This document shows, piece after piece, positions 46,429-54,586 of a stretch of 64,000 nucleotides of DNA (the first letter of the stretch is position 1; each line of letters begins with the position of its first letter). Both the position numbers and the translations under genes were made by a program. The stretch is from Homoserinimonas sp044769865 (GTDB lineage: Bacteria; Actinomycetota; Actinomycetes; Actinomycetales; Microbacteriaceae). Location: positions 1,860,001-1,924,000 of the forward strand of contig NZ_JBIZWA010000001.1 of NCBI RefSeq assembly GCF_044769865.1, in the 5' to 3' direction. Below the pieces are notes generated by a model. The model searched no databases and was not told the DNA's origin. It saw nothing but the letters and a program-made list of their open reading frames with translations.

Positions 46429-47490
46429 ATGCCCCGTGATCTCAAGCTCGCCGTCATCGCAGGAGACGGGATTGGCCCCGAAGTCACGGCAGAGGCTGTC
46501 AAGGTGCTGAAGGCGGCGGTGGGCGATTCGGCTGTCGTCGGCACGACTGACTTTCCCTTCGGCGCGACGCACTACCTGGAGACCGGTCGCATCCTGGAAC
46601 AGGAAGACCTCGACGCGCTCGCACAGCACGACGCGATCCTGCTCGGCGCCGTCGGGGGAGACCCGCGCGACCCGCGACTGGCGGGCGGCATCATCGAGCG
46701 CGGCATGCTGCTGAAGCTCCGCTTCGCCTTCGACCACTACGTCAACCTGAGGCCGACCAAGCTCTACCCCTCGGTCACGTCGCCGCTCGCGAACCCCGGC
46801 GAGGTCGACTTCGTCGTCGTCCGTGAGGGCACCGAGGGGCCCTACGTGGGCAACGGTGGCAGCATTCGCAAGGGCACGCCGCACGAGATCGCCAACGAGG
46901 TGAGCGTCAACACGGCATTCGGCGTGGAGCGGCTCGTGCGATTCGGATTCGAGACGGCGCAGTCCCGCCCGGCGAAGAAGCTCACGCTCGTGCACAAGAC
47001 CAACGTGCTCGTGCACGCGGGCGGCCTCTGGCAGCGCACAGTCGACGCGCTCTCGGCCGAGTACCCCGACGTGTCGGTCGATTACCAGCACATCGACGCG
47101 GCGACGATTCACATGGTCGCGAACCCGAGTCGCTTCGATACGATCGTCACAGACAACCTCTTCGGTGACATCATCACCGACCTGGCCGCCGCGATCAGCG
47201 GCGGAATCGGGTTGGCGGCCTCGGGCAACATCAATCCGGACGGCACCTTCCCCAGCATGTTCGAGCCCGTTCACGGTTCGGCACCGGACATCGCAGGCCA
47301 GCAGCTCGCTGACCCGACCGCCGCGATCCTCTCGGCGGCGCTCCTCCTCCAGCATGTGGGGCTCACGGATGCCTCGGCTCGGGTCATCTCGGCGGTCGAG
47401 TCCGACCTCGCATCCCGCGGCGATGCCCGCCGCAGCACGAGCGAGGTGGGCGACGCGATTGCCGCGGCGGCTACGCAGGCGCAGAATTAG
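46429..47490 (+). CDS. leuB: 3-isopropylmalate dehydrogenase
   Basis: 353 residues. ATG 46429 with AGGAG at 46419 is preferred to ATG 46408. It oxidises and decarboxylates 3-isopropylmalate with NAD+. Motifs: AGDGIGPEVTAEA, REGTEGPYVGNGG, HKTNVLVHAGGLW, TIVTDNLFGDIITDLAA and the NAD loop EPVHGSAPDIAGQ. leuA, leuC and leuD are not in the window. Confidence 0.96.
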   Translation: MPRDLKLAVIAGDGIGPEVTAEAVKVLKAAVGDSAVVGTTDFPFGATHYLETGRILEQEDLDALAQHDAILLGAVGGDPRDPRLAGGIIERGMLLKLRFAFDHYVNLRPTKLYPSVTSPLANPGEVDFVVVREGTEGPYVGNGGSIRKGTPHEIANEVSVNTAFGVERLVRFGFETAQSRPAKKLTLVHKTNVLVHAGGLWQRTVDALSAEYPDVSVDYQHIDAATIHMVANPSRFDTIVTDNLFGDIITDLAAAISGGIGLAASGNINPDGTFPSMFEPVHGSAPDIAGQQLADPTAAILSAALLLQHVGLTDASARVISAVESDLASRGDARRSTSEVGDAIAAAATQAQN

Positions 47491-47510
47491 ACACGACCAA
47501 AGGACTCCCA

Positions 47511-48617
47511 ATGAAGAATCTCCTCGCTCCCGCGACACTCGACTTCGCTGTCACGCGCAATGACGTTCCCCGCAGCGTCGAGGAGCGAGAGCAGATTTTG
47601 GCCAACCCGGGCTTCGGCAAGCACTTCACCGACCACATGGTCGACATCTGCTGGTCGGAGCAGGGCGGATGGCATCGGCCGCGCGTGCAGCCGTATGGCC
47701 CCATCAGCCTCGACCCTGCCGCCGCCGTGCTGCACTACGGGCAGGAGATCTTCGAGGGCATGAAGGCCTACCGGCACGCGGATGGCTCCATCTGGACGTT
47801 CCGCCCCGAGGCGAACGCAGAGCGGATGCAGCGTTCCGCCCGTCGGCTCGCCCTGCCGGAGCTGCCCACCGAGTACTTCATCGAGTCGCTCCGCCAGCTC
47901 ATCGCGGTCGACGGGGACTGGGTTCCCGCGGCAGACGAGACGTGCCTCTACCTGCGCCCCTTCATGTTCGCCAAGGAGGCCTTCCTCGGTGTTCGCCCGG
48001 CTCACAAGGTGGCCTACTACGTGATCGCGAGCCCGGCGGGCTCCTACTTCGCCGGGGGAGTGTCTCCCGTCAGCATCTGGCTCTCGACCGAGTACACGCG
48101 CGCGGCGCACGGCGGCACGGGCGCAGCGAAGACGGGCGGCAACTACGCTGCATCCCTTCTGGCCCAGGCCCAGGCCTACGAGAACGGCTGCGACCAGGTG
48201 CTCTTCCTTGACTCATCTGAGGGCAAGTATGTCGAGGAGCTTGGTGGCATGAACGTCGTGCTCGTCTACAAGGACGGCACCCTTGTCACCCCCGACTCGG
48301 AGAGCATCCTCGAGGGCATCACGCGCGACAGCGTGCTGCAGCTCGCCGAAGATCGCGGGCACCGGGTGGAGCGGCGCCGCGTCGCGATCGACGAGTGGCG
48401 TGAGGGTGTGGCATCCGGCGACATCGTCGAGGTGTTCGCGTGCGGTACCGCTGCGGTCATCACCCCGATCGGCCTCGTCAAGGGCAAGGACTTCGAGATC
48501 GGCTCGGCGGATGCCGTCGCGGGCGAACTCACGATGTCACTTCGCAAGGAGCTCACCGACATCCAGTACGGCCGCGGCGAGGACCGCCACGGCTGGCTCA
48601 CGCGCCTCGACGCCTGA
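47511..48617 (+). CDS. ilvE: Branched-chain amino acid aminotransferase
   Basis: 368 residues, fold-type IV PLP enzyme. The PLP Lys is in KTGGNYAASL (about residue 203), and YGQEIFEGMKAYR, EELGGMNVVLV and AVITPIG are conserved. It makes Leu, Ile and Val from the keto acids supplied by the ilv genes. AAAGGA precedes ATG 47511, 20 nt after leuB, so the pair is one operon. Confidence 0.96.
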   Translation: MKNLLAPATLDFAVTRNDVPRSVEEREQILANPGFGKHFTDHMVDICWSEQGGWHRPRVQPYGPISLDPAAAVLHYGQEIFEGMKAYRHADGSIWTFRPEANAERMQRSARRLALPELPTEYFIESLRQLIAVDGDWVPAADETCLYLRPFMFAKEAFLGVRPAHKVAYYVIASPAGSYFAGGVSPVSIWLSTEYTRAAHGGTGAAKTGGNYAASLLAQAQAYENGCDQVLFLDSSEGKYVEELGGMNVVLVYKDGTLVTPDSESILEGITRDSVLQLAEDRGHRVERRRVAIDEWREGVASGDIVEVFACGTAAVITPIGLVKGKDFEIGSADAVAGELTMSLRKELTDIQYGRGEDRHGWLTRLDA

Positions 48618-48620
48618 GAC

Positions 48621-50126
48621 TCAGTCGTTGCGGCGATCCACCCGCGCGGTCGGCACCGGTCCCGTCATGGCGATCGCCTCGTCGTACTCGCGCTCGATGT
48701 CGTCGTTGCGCTTGTAGGTCGCGAGGCTCACGACGATGGCGGCAATGAGTGCGAGCACGAAGCCCGGGATGATCTCGTAGAGCACATCGCCGATGGGCAG
48801 GTTGCCCCACACGAAGACCGTGATGGCACCGACCGCCATGCCCGCGATGGCGCCCCAGTTGGTGAGCTTGCGCCAGAAGAGCGACAGCAGGATGACGGGG
48901 CCGAAGGATGCGCCGAAGCCGGCCCACGCGAAGCCGACGAGGTCGAGGATCGTCGACGTGCGGTCGAGGGCGATGAGGATCGCGACGATTGCGACGACGA
49001 GCACGCCGGTTCGGCCGAGGAGCACTAGGCGCCTGTCTGAGGCGTCCTTCTTCGTCACCATCTTGTAGAGGTCTTCAACGAGCGCAGAGGAGGTCACGAT
49101 GAGCTGCGAGGAGATGGTGCTCATGATCGCGGCGAGCACGGCCGCGAGCACGAGGCCCGCGATGAAGGGGTGGAAGAGAATCTGTGAGAGCCGCAGGAAC
49201 ACCGTCTCGGGGTCGGCCAGCTCTTCGCCGCTGCGGGCGAAGTACCCGATGCCGATAAGGCCGGTCGCGATGGCGCCGAGTGAGGTGAGCACCATCCAGC
49301 TGATGCCGATGCGCCGGGCGGCCTTCGCCTCCTGTGGCGTGCGCAGGGCCATGAACCGCACGATGATGTGCGGCTGCCCGAAGTAGCCGAGGCCCCACGC
49401 GGCGGCCGAGATGATGCCGACGACCGTGCCGCCCGTCAGGAGGTTGAGCCGCGCCGGGTCGACCTCCTCGATCGCCGTGATGGTCTCACCGAGACCGCCC
49501 ATCGTGACGACCGCGACGATGGGAACGAAGATGAGCGCCGCGAACATCAGGAGGCCCTGCGCGACGTCGGTGAGGGAGGCGCCGAGGAATCCGCCGAAGA
49601 GCGTGTAGAGCACCGTGATGCCGCCGACGAGGAGCATGCCGAGCAGGTAGGGGGCTCCGAAGGACGACTCGAAGAAGACGCCGGCGGCAACCATGCCCGA
49701 TGAGACGTAGAAGGTGAAGAACGCGAGGATGATCACGCCGCCGACGACCCGCAGCACGCGCGTCTTATCGCGCACTCGCCGCTCGATGAAGCTCGGGATC
49801 GTGATGGAGTTGCCCGCAACCTCGGTGTAGGCGCGAAGCTTGGGCGCCACGAACTTCCAGTTGAGCCAGGCGCCGATCGTGAGTCCAATCGCGATCCATG
49901 CCTCGACGAGGCCCGCGACGTAGATGGCGCCGGGGAGGCCCATGAGCAGCCAGCCCGACATGTCGGATGCTCCCGCGCTGAGGGCGGCGACGCCGGGCTT
50001 GAGCCCGCGCCCGGCCAGCATGTAGTCGTTGAGGTTCTTGGTGCGCCGGAAGGCGAACCATCCGATCATCAGCATCAACGCGAAGTAGAGAGCAATCGCG
50101 ATGATCTCGAACACCCGGTCGTCCAT
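48621..50126 (-). CDS. putP: Sodium/proline symporter
   Basis: 501 residues, about 13 helices (SSS family). ATG 50126 is chosen because GGAG lies 8 nt upstream; ATG 50138 overlaps that site. Motifs: FRRTKNLNDYMLAGRGLKPG, GASDMSGWLLMGLPGA and the core GYFGQPHIIVRFMALRTPQEAK, as in PutP. A C-terminal acidic tail of ~35 residues follows. It is divergent from the FAH-family gene across 126 bp holding a LacI-type operator. Confidence 0.94.
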   Translation of the reverse strand: MDDRVFEIIAIALYFALMLMIGWFAFRRTKNLNDYMLAGRGLKPGVAALSAGASDMSGWLLMGLPGAIYVAGLVEAWIAIGLTIGAWLNWKFVAPKLRAYTEVAGNSITIPSFIERRVRDKTRVLRVVGGVIILAFFTFYVSSGMVAAGVFFESSFGAPYLLGMLLVGGITVLYTLFGGFLGASLTDVAQGLLMFAALIFVPIVAVVTMGGLGETITAIEEVDPARLNLLTGGTVVGIISAAAWGLGYFGQPHIIVRFMALRTPQEAKAARRIGISWMVLTSLGAIATGLIGIGYFARSGEELADPETVFLRLSQILFHPFIAGLVLAAVLAAIMSTISSQLIVTSSALVEDLYKMVTKKDASDRRLVLLGRTGVLVVAIVAILIALDRTSTILDLVGFAWAGFGASFGPVILLSLFWRKLTNWGAIAGMAVGAITVFVWGNLPIGDVLYEIIPGFVLALIAAIVVSLATYKRNDDIEREYDEAIAMTGPVPTARVDRRND

Positions 50127-50219
50127 GTCTCGCTCCATTCCGCGCCATTGCTTGTGAAGTCGTGGTCACAGCATGGCAAAGACCGCAGGGATGCGCCAGT
50201 ACCTGCACCGGATCCGGGT

Positions 50220-50235
50220 CTGCAAGCGTTTGCAG
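50220..50235. promoter_or_regulatory. LacI-family-type operator
   Basis: CTGCAAGCGTTTGCAG contains the core TGCAAGCGTTTGCA, which fits the general LacI/GalR pattern TGNAANCGNTTNCA perfectly. It covers the -35 region of the FAH-gene promoter and is 94 nt upstream of putP. No LacI gene is in the window. Confidence 0.65.
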
Positions 50236-50240
50236 AGGGT

Positions 50241-50246
50241 TAGACT
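50241..50246 (+). promoter_or_regulatory. -10 box TAGACT, leaderless start
   Basis: TAGACT is followed by 6 nt and GTG 50253. Confidence 0.55.
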
Positions 50247-50252
50247 CGATAG

Positions 50253-51026
50253 GTGAAAATCGCGCGTTTCAGCTCTGCAGACAATGACCCCCGCTACGGA
50301 ATCGTCGATGACGGAGAACTCGTCGTACTGGCGGGCGACCCCATGTTCGCAGGCTACGAGACGACGGGGGAGCGCGTTCCGCTCGCCGATGTGCGCCTGC
50401 TCGCACCCGTGATCCCGCGCTCGAAGGTCGTCTGTGTCGGCCTCAACTATGCGGAGCACAAGGCTGAGATGGACACGATCTCCGCCCCGAGCAACCCGCT
50501 CATCTTCCTCAAGCCCAACACCTCCATCATCGGCCCGGGTGAGACGATCCAGATCCCGCCCGTCGAGGGTCGCATCGTGCACGAGGGCGAGCTGGCGGTC
50601 GTGATCGGCCGCATCGCCAAGCAGGTCAAGGCAGAGAACGCCAAGGACTACATCTTCGGGTACACGATCGCGAACGACATCTCCGCGCGCGACCAGATGT
50701 TCGCCGACGGCCAGTGGGCCCGCGCGAAGGGCTACGACACCTTCTGCCCCATCGGCCCGGTCATCGAGACCGAGATCGACCCCTCGAACCTCCAGATCGA
50801 GACCTTCGTCGACGGTGAGCCGCGCCGCAACGGCAACACCCGCGACCTGCTGCACGGCATCCCGGAACTGATCGAATACATCTCGGATGTCTGGACCCTG
50901 CTGCCAGGCGACCTCATCCTCACGGGCACCCCGGCTGGTCTCGGCGGCTTCGTCGACGGTCAGACGGTCGACATCACGATCGAGGGCATCGGCACCCTCA
51001 GCAACCCGGCGCGCAACCGCGCCTAG
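50253..51026 (+). CDS. Fumarylacetoacetate hydrolase family protein
   Basis: 257 residues from GTG 50253. After a ~55-residue N-terminal part the FAH domain starts at VVCVGLNYAEHKAEM. Metal ligands Glu/Glu (HEGELAVVIG) and Asp (NDISARDQM) are present, then KGYDTFCPIGP and LTGTPAGLGGF. Such enzymes cleave or decarboxylate acylpyruvate-type acids; the exact substrate is unknown. It is convergent with the MFS gene, overlapping it by 4 nt. Confidence 0.9.
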   Translation: MKIARFSSADNDPRYGIVDDGELVVLAGDPMFAGYETTGERVPLADVRLLAPVIPRSKVVCVGLNYAEHKAEMDTISAPSNPLIFLKPNTSIIGPGETIQIPPVEGRIVHEGELAVVIGRIAKQVKAENAKDYIFGYTIANDISARDQMFADGQWARAKGYDTFCPIGPVIETEIDPSNLQIETFVDGEPRRNGNTRDLLHGIPELIEYISDVWTLLPGDLILTGTPAGLGGFVDGQTVDITIEGIGTLSNPARNRA

Positions 51027-52222
51027 CGGTCTCGAGTCGCCCGCAGCCGCAGCACGGTCAGCGGGAGGGTCAGGAGCGAAAAGCCTGCCGCGACCACGAG
51101 TGCGACGCTGAAGGATGCGCCCGCAGCGATCATGCCGATGAGCACGGACCCCACGCCGGTGCCGAGATCGAAGCCGATGTTCCAGACGGCACTCGCGGAC
51201 CCATAGTGGGGGCGGCTCACGGCCTGGAACGAGAGCACGAGCGTGAGGTTCTGCAGCCCGCCGTAGCTGATGCCGACGAGCGCCGCACCGAGGAGCAGGG
51301 CGGCGGCGTGCGTCGCGTTCGCGTCACGCACCGACCAGGCGATCACGAGGAGTCCGGCGATCGTCACCAGCACGAATGGGCTGAGGAAGCGAGCTGCTCC
51401 GAATCGGTCGGAGAGCGCGCCGACGCGCCAGCGGGAGACCGCGGCGGCGAGGGTCAGCACGAGGAGCGCGACGGCGCTCAAGGCCGCACTGTCACTCATC
51501 TGCGCCATGAAGGTGATGAGTGCGCCGCCGGCGAGGGTGACCGCGAGCAGGAGTGCCATGGGGCGAAGGAGGAGATGGTAAGGGGCGCGCTCCGTCGCAT
51601 CCGGAACGTGGTCGAGGCGCCGCCCGAGGAGCACGGCGGGGAGCGCGCTGAGCACGGGGACGAGCCCGAGCGCGAAGATCGGTGCGAAGCCGAACTGCTC
51701 CACTATCCACGGGCCGGCGGAGACGAAGAGCACCTGCGGCCCGGCGATCGCGAGGCCGTAGGCGCCGATGGCTGCGCCGCGACGGGCCGGTTCGACCAGC
51801 TCGGCGACGAGGGCGCTGCCCGTCACGGTCGCGACCCCGAAGCCCACACCGCGCAGTGCGGAGACGGCGAGGATGGGCAGCAGTTGGTCGCTCAGGAGGA
51901 AGGCGGCGGTGGGCAGTCCGAGGAAGAGTGCGCCGGTGACGAGCACGGGCGTCCAGCCGAATCGCCGGAGCGCTCGCGGAACGAGCAGCTGTGTGAGCAC
52001 GGTGAAGAGCATCAGCACGCCGTTGACGAGACCGGCCCCCACGGAGTCCGCGCCGCCGTGGGTCGCCCACAGTGGGGCGACGGGGAGCAATGCGGCGAAG
52101 CCCGTGAAGCTGAACACCGTCATCGCCAGGAGGAGCAGCATCCCTGGGACGCGCAAGACGGATTCGGAGTTCGAGCGTGGCCTGCGTCGATTGGCGCCGG
52201 AGCGGCCGATTGGGAGGAGCAT
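51023..52222 (-). CDS. MFS transporter
   Basis: 399 residues, about 12 helices. ATG 52222 has a TAGCCT box 7 nt upstream and no ribosome site. The loop between helices 2 and 3 reads PRALRRFGWTPVLVTGA and that between helices 8 and 9 is GALSDRFGAARFLSP, the MFS signature position. It resembles drug or sugar efflux members (DHA1-like). Substrate unknown. Confidence 0.88.
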   Translation of the reverse strand: MLLPIGRSGANRRRPRSNSESVLRVPGMLLLLAMTVFSFTGFAALLPVAPLWATHGGADSVGAGLVNGVLMLFTVLTQLLVPRALRRFGWTPVLVTGALFLGLPTAAFLLSDQLLPILAVSALRGVGFGVATVTGSALVAELVEPARRGAAIGAYGLAIAGPQVLFVSAGPWIVEQFGFAPIFALGLVPVLSALPAVLLGRRLDHVPDATERAPYHLLLRPMALLLAVTLAGGALITFMAQMSDSAALSAVALLVLTLAAAVSRWRVGALSDRFGAARFLSPFVLVTIAGLLVIAWSVRDANATHAAALLLGAALVGISYGGLQNLTLVLSFQAVSRPHYGSASAVWNIGFDLGTGVGSVLIGMIAAGASFSVALVVAAGFSLLTLPLTVLRLRATRDR

Positions 52223-52229
52223 CCAAGGA

Positions 52230-52235
52230 AGGCTA
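52230..52235 (-). promoter_or_regulatory. -10 box TAGCCT, leaderless start
   Basis: On the minus strand TAGCCT is 7 nt from ATG 52222. Confidence 0.5.
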
Positions 52236-52275
52236 GCGCTTCCGCTCGCGGCTCCTGGCAGTCGGAGGTTTCGTA

Positions 52276-52374
52276 TTGCCCGCGGTGGCCGACCTGTTCC
52301 TCGGCATCTGGCTCTTGATGCGAGCGCATCGTCGGGACTACGCCCGCCAGCCCCGTGGAGGCGCAAGGTCATAG
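52276..52374 (+). CDS. Possible small membrane protein or gene remnant
   Basis: 32 codons from TTG 52276, which follows GGAGG by 7 nt; the open frame extends upstream to 52237. The product PAVADLFLGIWLLMRAHRRDY has a short hydrophobic stretch and a basic, Arg-rich end. Codon third positions are mostly G or C. It lies in a 157-bp gap between the MFS start and the vapC stop. It could equally be the 3' remnant of a larger membrane gene. Confidence 0.3.
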   Translation: MPAVADLFLGIWLLMRAHRRDYARQPRGGARS

Positions 52375-52379
52375 GTGGA

Positions 52380-52808
52380 TCAGGCGGCCGGGATGATGAT
52401 CTCCAGCCCGTCGAAGCGACGGAAGTCGCGATCGAAACTCGCGACCGGTGCGGCATGGCTGGTGGCCAACGCTGCGATGTAGGCATCTGGAATCAGGTTG
52501 CCCCAGGAGTCTGACTCCAGCACGGTCTGGCGGAAGACACTGAGGTCGCCGTCCATGCCTGCGACGGGCGTGTAGGACGGAGCGGAACACAGCGCGTCGA
52601 TGAACTCGAACGCCTCAGCGGGCGTGGATGGAACCTCGAAGATGTGGGTGTTGGTGACAAGCCTGACGAAGCCGACCCACACCAGGTCGGGGACCACAAG
52701 AGTGGTCCCTGCAGAGAGTTCTTTCTCGAGCCATGGGCGGGCGGCGTCGTGGTGCGGGTGGTCGGCACGGAATGCCGCGAGCACAACGTTGACGTCGAGG
52801 ACGATCAC
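52380..52808 (-). CDS. VapC-type PIN-domain toxin
   Basis: 142 residues from GTG 52808, overlapping the antitoxin stop (GTGA). PIN acidic residues: D4 in IVLDVNVVLAA, Glu in the first half (PAEAFEFIDAL), and Asp pair near 108 and 126 (IPDAYIAALA; SFDRDFRRF). It is a Mg2+-dependent RNase toxin. Target RNA unknown. Confidence 0.9.
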   Translation of the reverse strand: MIVLDVNVVLAAFRADHPHHDAARPWLEKELSAGTTLVVPDLVWVGFVRLVTNTHIFEVPSTPAEAFEFIDALCSAPSYTPVAGMDGDLSVFRQTVLESDSWGNLIPDAYIAALATSHAAPVASFDRDFRRFDGLEIIIPAA

Positions 52809-53053
52809 GCGGTGTCGCCGCTCGCGTCGAGCGCGTCATAGAGCGCACGGTTCGAGGACGGGTTGAGCCCCCGGCGAAGGCCAGTGCCCCGGGTGAAGGT
52901 CGGCAGTGTGGGCGCGGGAGAGGGCTGCTCCACCGACACAAGGTCTCGACGTACCGCCTCTTCGACATACTGCCCAAGGGTCTGGCCCCGCTGGGCAGCG
53001 CGCCGTTTGGCTCTCGTGAGGAGAGCGTCGTCGATTGAGAGCGTGGTGCGCAT
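52805..53053 (-). CDS. VapB-type ribbon-helix-helix antitoxin
   Basis: 82 residues. The ribbon-helix-helix (MRTTLSIDDALLTRAKRRAAQRG) dimerises and binds DNA, and the tail (50-82) would wrap the toxin. ATG 53053 has TAGAAT 7 nt upstream on the minus strand. Direct repeats in the upstream region may be its operator. Confidence 0.9.
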   Translation of the reverse strand: MRTTLSIDDALLTRAKRRAAQRGQTLGQYVEEAVRRDLVSVEQPSPAPTLPTFTRGTGLRRGLNPSSNRALYDALDASGDTA

Positions 53054-53060
53054 GATGTCA

Positions 53061-53066
53061 ATTCTA
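53061..53066 (-). promoter_or_regulatory. -10 box TAGAAT, leaderless vapB
   Basis: TAGAAT on the minus strand, then 7 nt and ATG 53053. Confidence 0.6.
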
Positions 53067-53068
53067 GC

Positions 53069-53084
53069 GCATCACCTGCATCAC
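53069..53084. repeat. Direct repeat GCATCAC x2 between vapB and gltX
   Basis: GCATCAC occurs at 53069-53075 and 53078-53084, 9 nt apart, within the 57-bp divergent region. Such closely spaced repeats are typical of RHH antitoxin operators. Confidence 0.45.
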
Positions 53085-53097
53085 CCCGGAGTGGGCC

Positions 53098-53103
53098 TAG
53101 AAT
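53098..53103 (+). promoter_or_regulatory. -10 box TAGAAT, leaderless gltX
   Basis: TAGAAT, then 7 nt and ATG 53111; no Shine-Dalgarno. Confidence 0.6.
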
Positions 53104-53110
53104 TGCCGCA

Positions 53111-54586
53111 ATGTCTGCTCTCTTCTCCACCGCATCCGGCGCCGATGTGCGCGTTCGCTTCTGCCCGTCCCCGACGGGCACGCCCCACGTCGGCCTGATT
53201 CGCACGGCGCTCTTCAACTGGGCATTCGCGCGGCACCACGGCGGCAAGCTGATCTTCCGCATCGAAGACACGGATGCCTCGCGCGACAGCGAGGAGAGCT
53301 ACCTGCAGCTCCTTGACGCCCTGAGGTGGCTCAAGATCGACTGGGACGAGGGCATCGACGTCGGCGGGCCGCACGAGCCGTACCGCCAGTCCCAGCGCAG
53401 TGAGATCTACCAGGGGATCATCGAGAAGCTGAAGGAGTCGGGCCACCTCTACGAGTCCTTTGCGACGGGGGAGGAGATCGAGGCGCGCAACATCGCGAAC
53501 GGCCGCGACCCCAAGCAGGGCTACGACAACTTCGAGCGCGACCTGACGGAGGAGCAGCGTGCGGCCTACCGCGCGGAGGGCCGCCAGCCCGCCCTGCGCC
53601 TGCGCGTGCCCGACCACGACCTCGGCTTCCACGACCTGGTGCGCGGCGACATCCTCTTCCCGGCGGGCAGCTTCACCGACTTCGTCGTGGTGCGGCCCAA
53701 CGGAATCCCGCTCTACACCTTCGTCAACCCGGTCGATGACGCCCTCATGGGCATCACGCACGTGCTGCGCGGTGAAGACCTGCTGAGCAGCACGCCGCGA
53801 CAGATCGCCCTCTACTCGGCGCTGATCGAGATCGGCGTGACAGACGCGATCCCGCAGTTCGGCCACCTGCCCTTCGTCATGGGGGAGGGCAACAAGAAGC
53901 TCTCGAAGCGCGACCCGGAGTCGAACCTGTTCCACCACCGCGACCGCGGCTTCATCCCCGAGGGTCTGCTCAACTACCTCGCCCTCCTCGGCTGGTCGCT
54001 GTCGCACGACCGCGATGTGTTCACGATCGACGAGATGGTGGCGGCGTTCGACGTGACCCAGGTGAACCCCAACCCGGCCCGCTTCGACCAGAAGAAGGCC
54101 GAGTCGATCAACGGCGACCACATCCGGATGCTCGAGCCGCACGATTTCGCGGAGCGACTGCTGCCCTACCTCACCGACCTCGTCAACAGCGGCGAGGACC
54201 GCGTCATGCTCTCCAAGGCGGCCCCGCTCGTGCAGGAGCGGATGCAGCTGCTGGGCGAGGCTCGCGGACTGCTCGCGTTTCTCTTCACGGCGGACGACGC
54301 GATCGAGTACGACGCGAACGCGATGCCCGGCGATGAGGGCGCGGCCGTGCTCGCGGCATCCATCGAGGCGCTCACTGCCCTCGGGACCTGGACGCACGAG
54401 CCGATCGAGGCCGCCCTGCGCGCAGCCTTGATCGACGGCATGGGCCTCAAGCCCCGCAACGCCTTCGGCGCCCTGCGCACGGCGATCTCGGGTCGCCGCA
54501 TCAGTCCGCCGCTCTTCGAGTCGATGGAACTGCTCGGCAAGCAGAGCACGCTGGCGCGCCTGCAGAGGCTCGCCGCACGGCTGTGA
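53111..54586 (+). CDS. gltX: Glutamyl-tRNA synthetase
   Basis: 491 residues, class Ib. The HIGH-like motif is in PSPTGTPHVGLIRTALFNW and the KMSKS-like motif is NKKLSKRDPE near residue 263. The C-terminal anticodon-binding domain is all-helical. It charges the tRNA-Glu encoded at 62013 and, in many Actinobacteria, also tRNA-Gln for the GatCAB route; a tRNA-Gln lies at 55661. It overlaps the next gene (GTGA). Confidence 0.97.
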   Translation: MSALFSTASGADVRVRFCPSPTGTPHVGLIRTALFNWAFARHHGGKLIFRIEDTDASRDSEESYLQLLDALRWLKIDWDEGIDVGGPHEPYRQSQRSEIYQGIIEKLKESGHLYESFATGEEIEARNIANGRDPKQGYDNFERDLTEEQRAAYRAEGRQPALRLRVPDHDLGFHDLVRGDILFPAGSFTDFVVVRPNGIPLYTFVNPVDDALMGITHVLRGEDLLSSTPRQIALYSALIEIGVTDAIPQFGHLPFVMGEGNKKLSKRDPESNLFHHRDRGFIPEGLLNYLALLGWSLSHDRDVFTIDEMVAAFDVTQVNPNPARFDQKKAESINGDHIRMLEPHDFAERLLPYLTDLVNSGEDRVMLSKAAPLVQERMQLLGEARGLLAFLFTADDAIEYDANAMPGDEGAAVLAASIEALTALGTWTHEPIEAALRAALIDGMGLKPRNAFGALRTAISGRRISPPLFESMELLGKQSTLARLQRLAARL

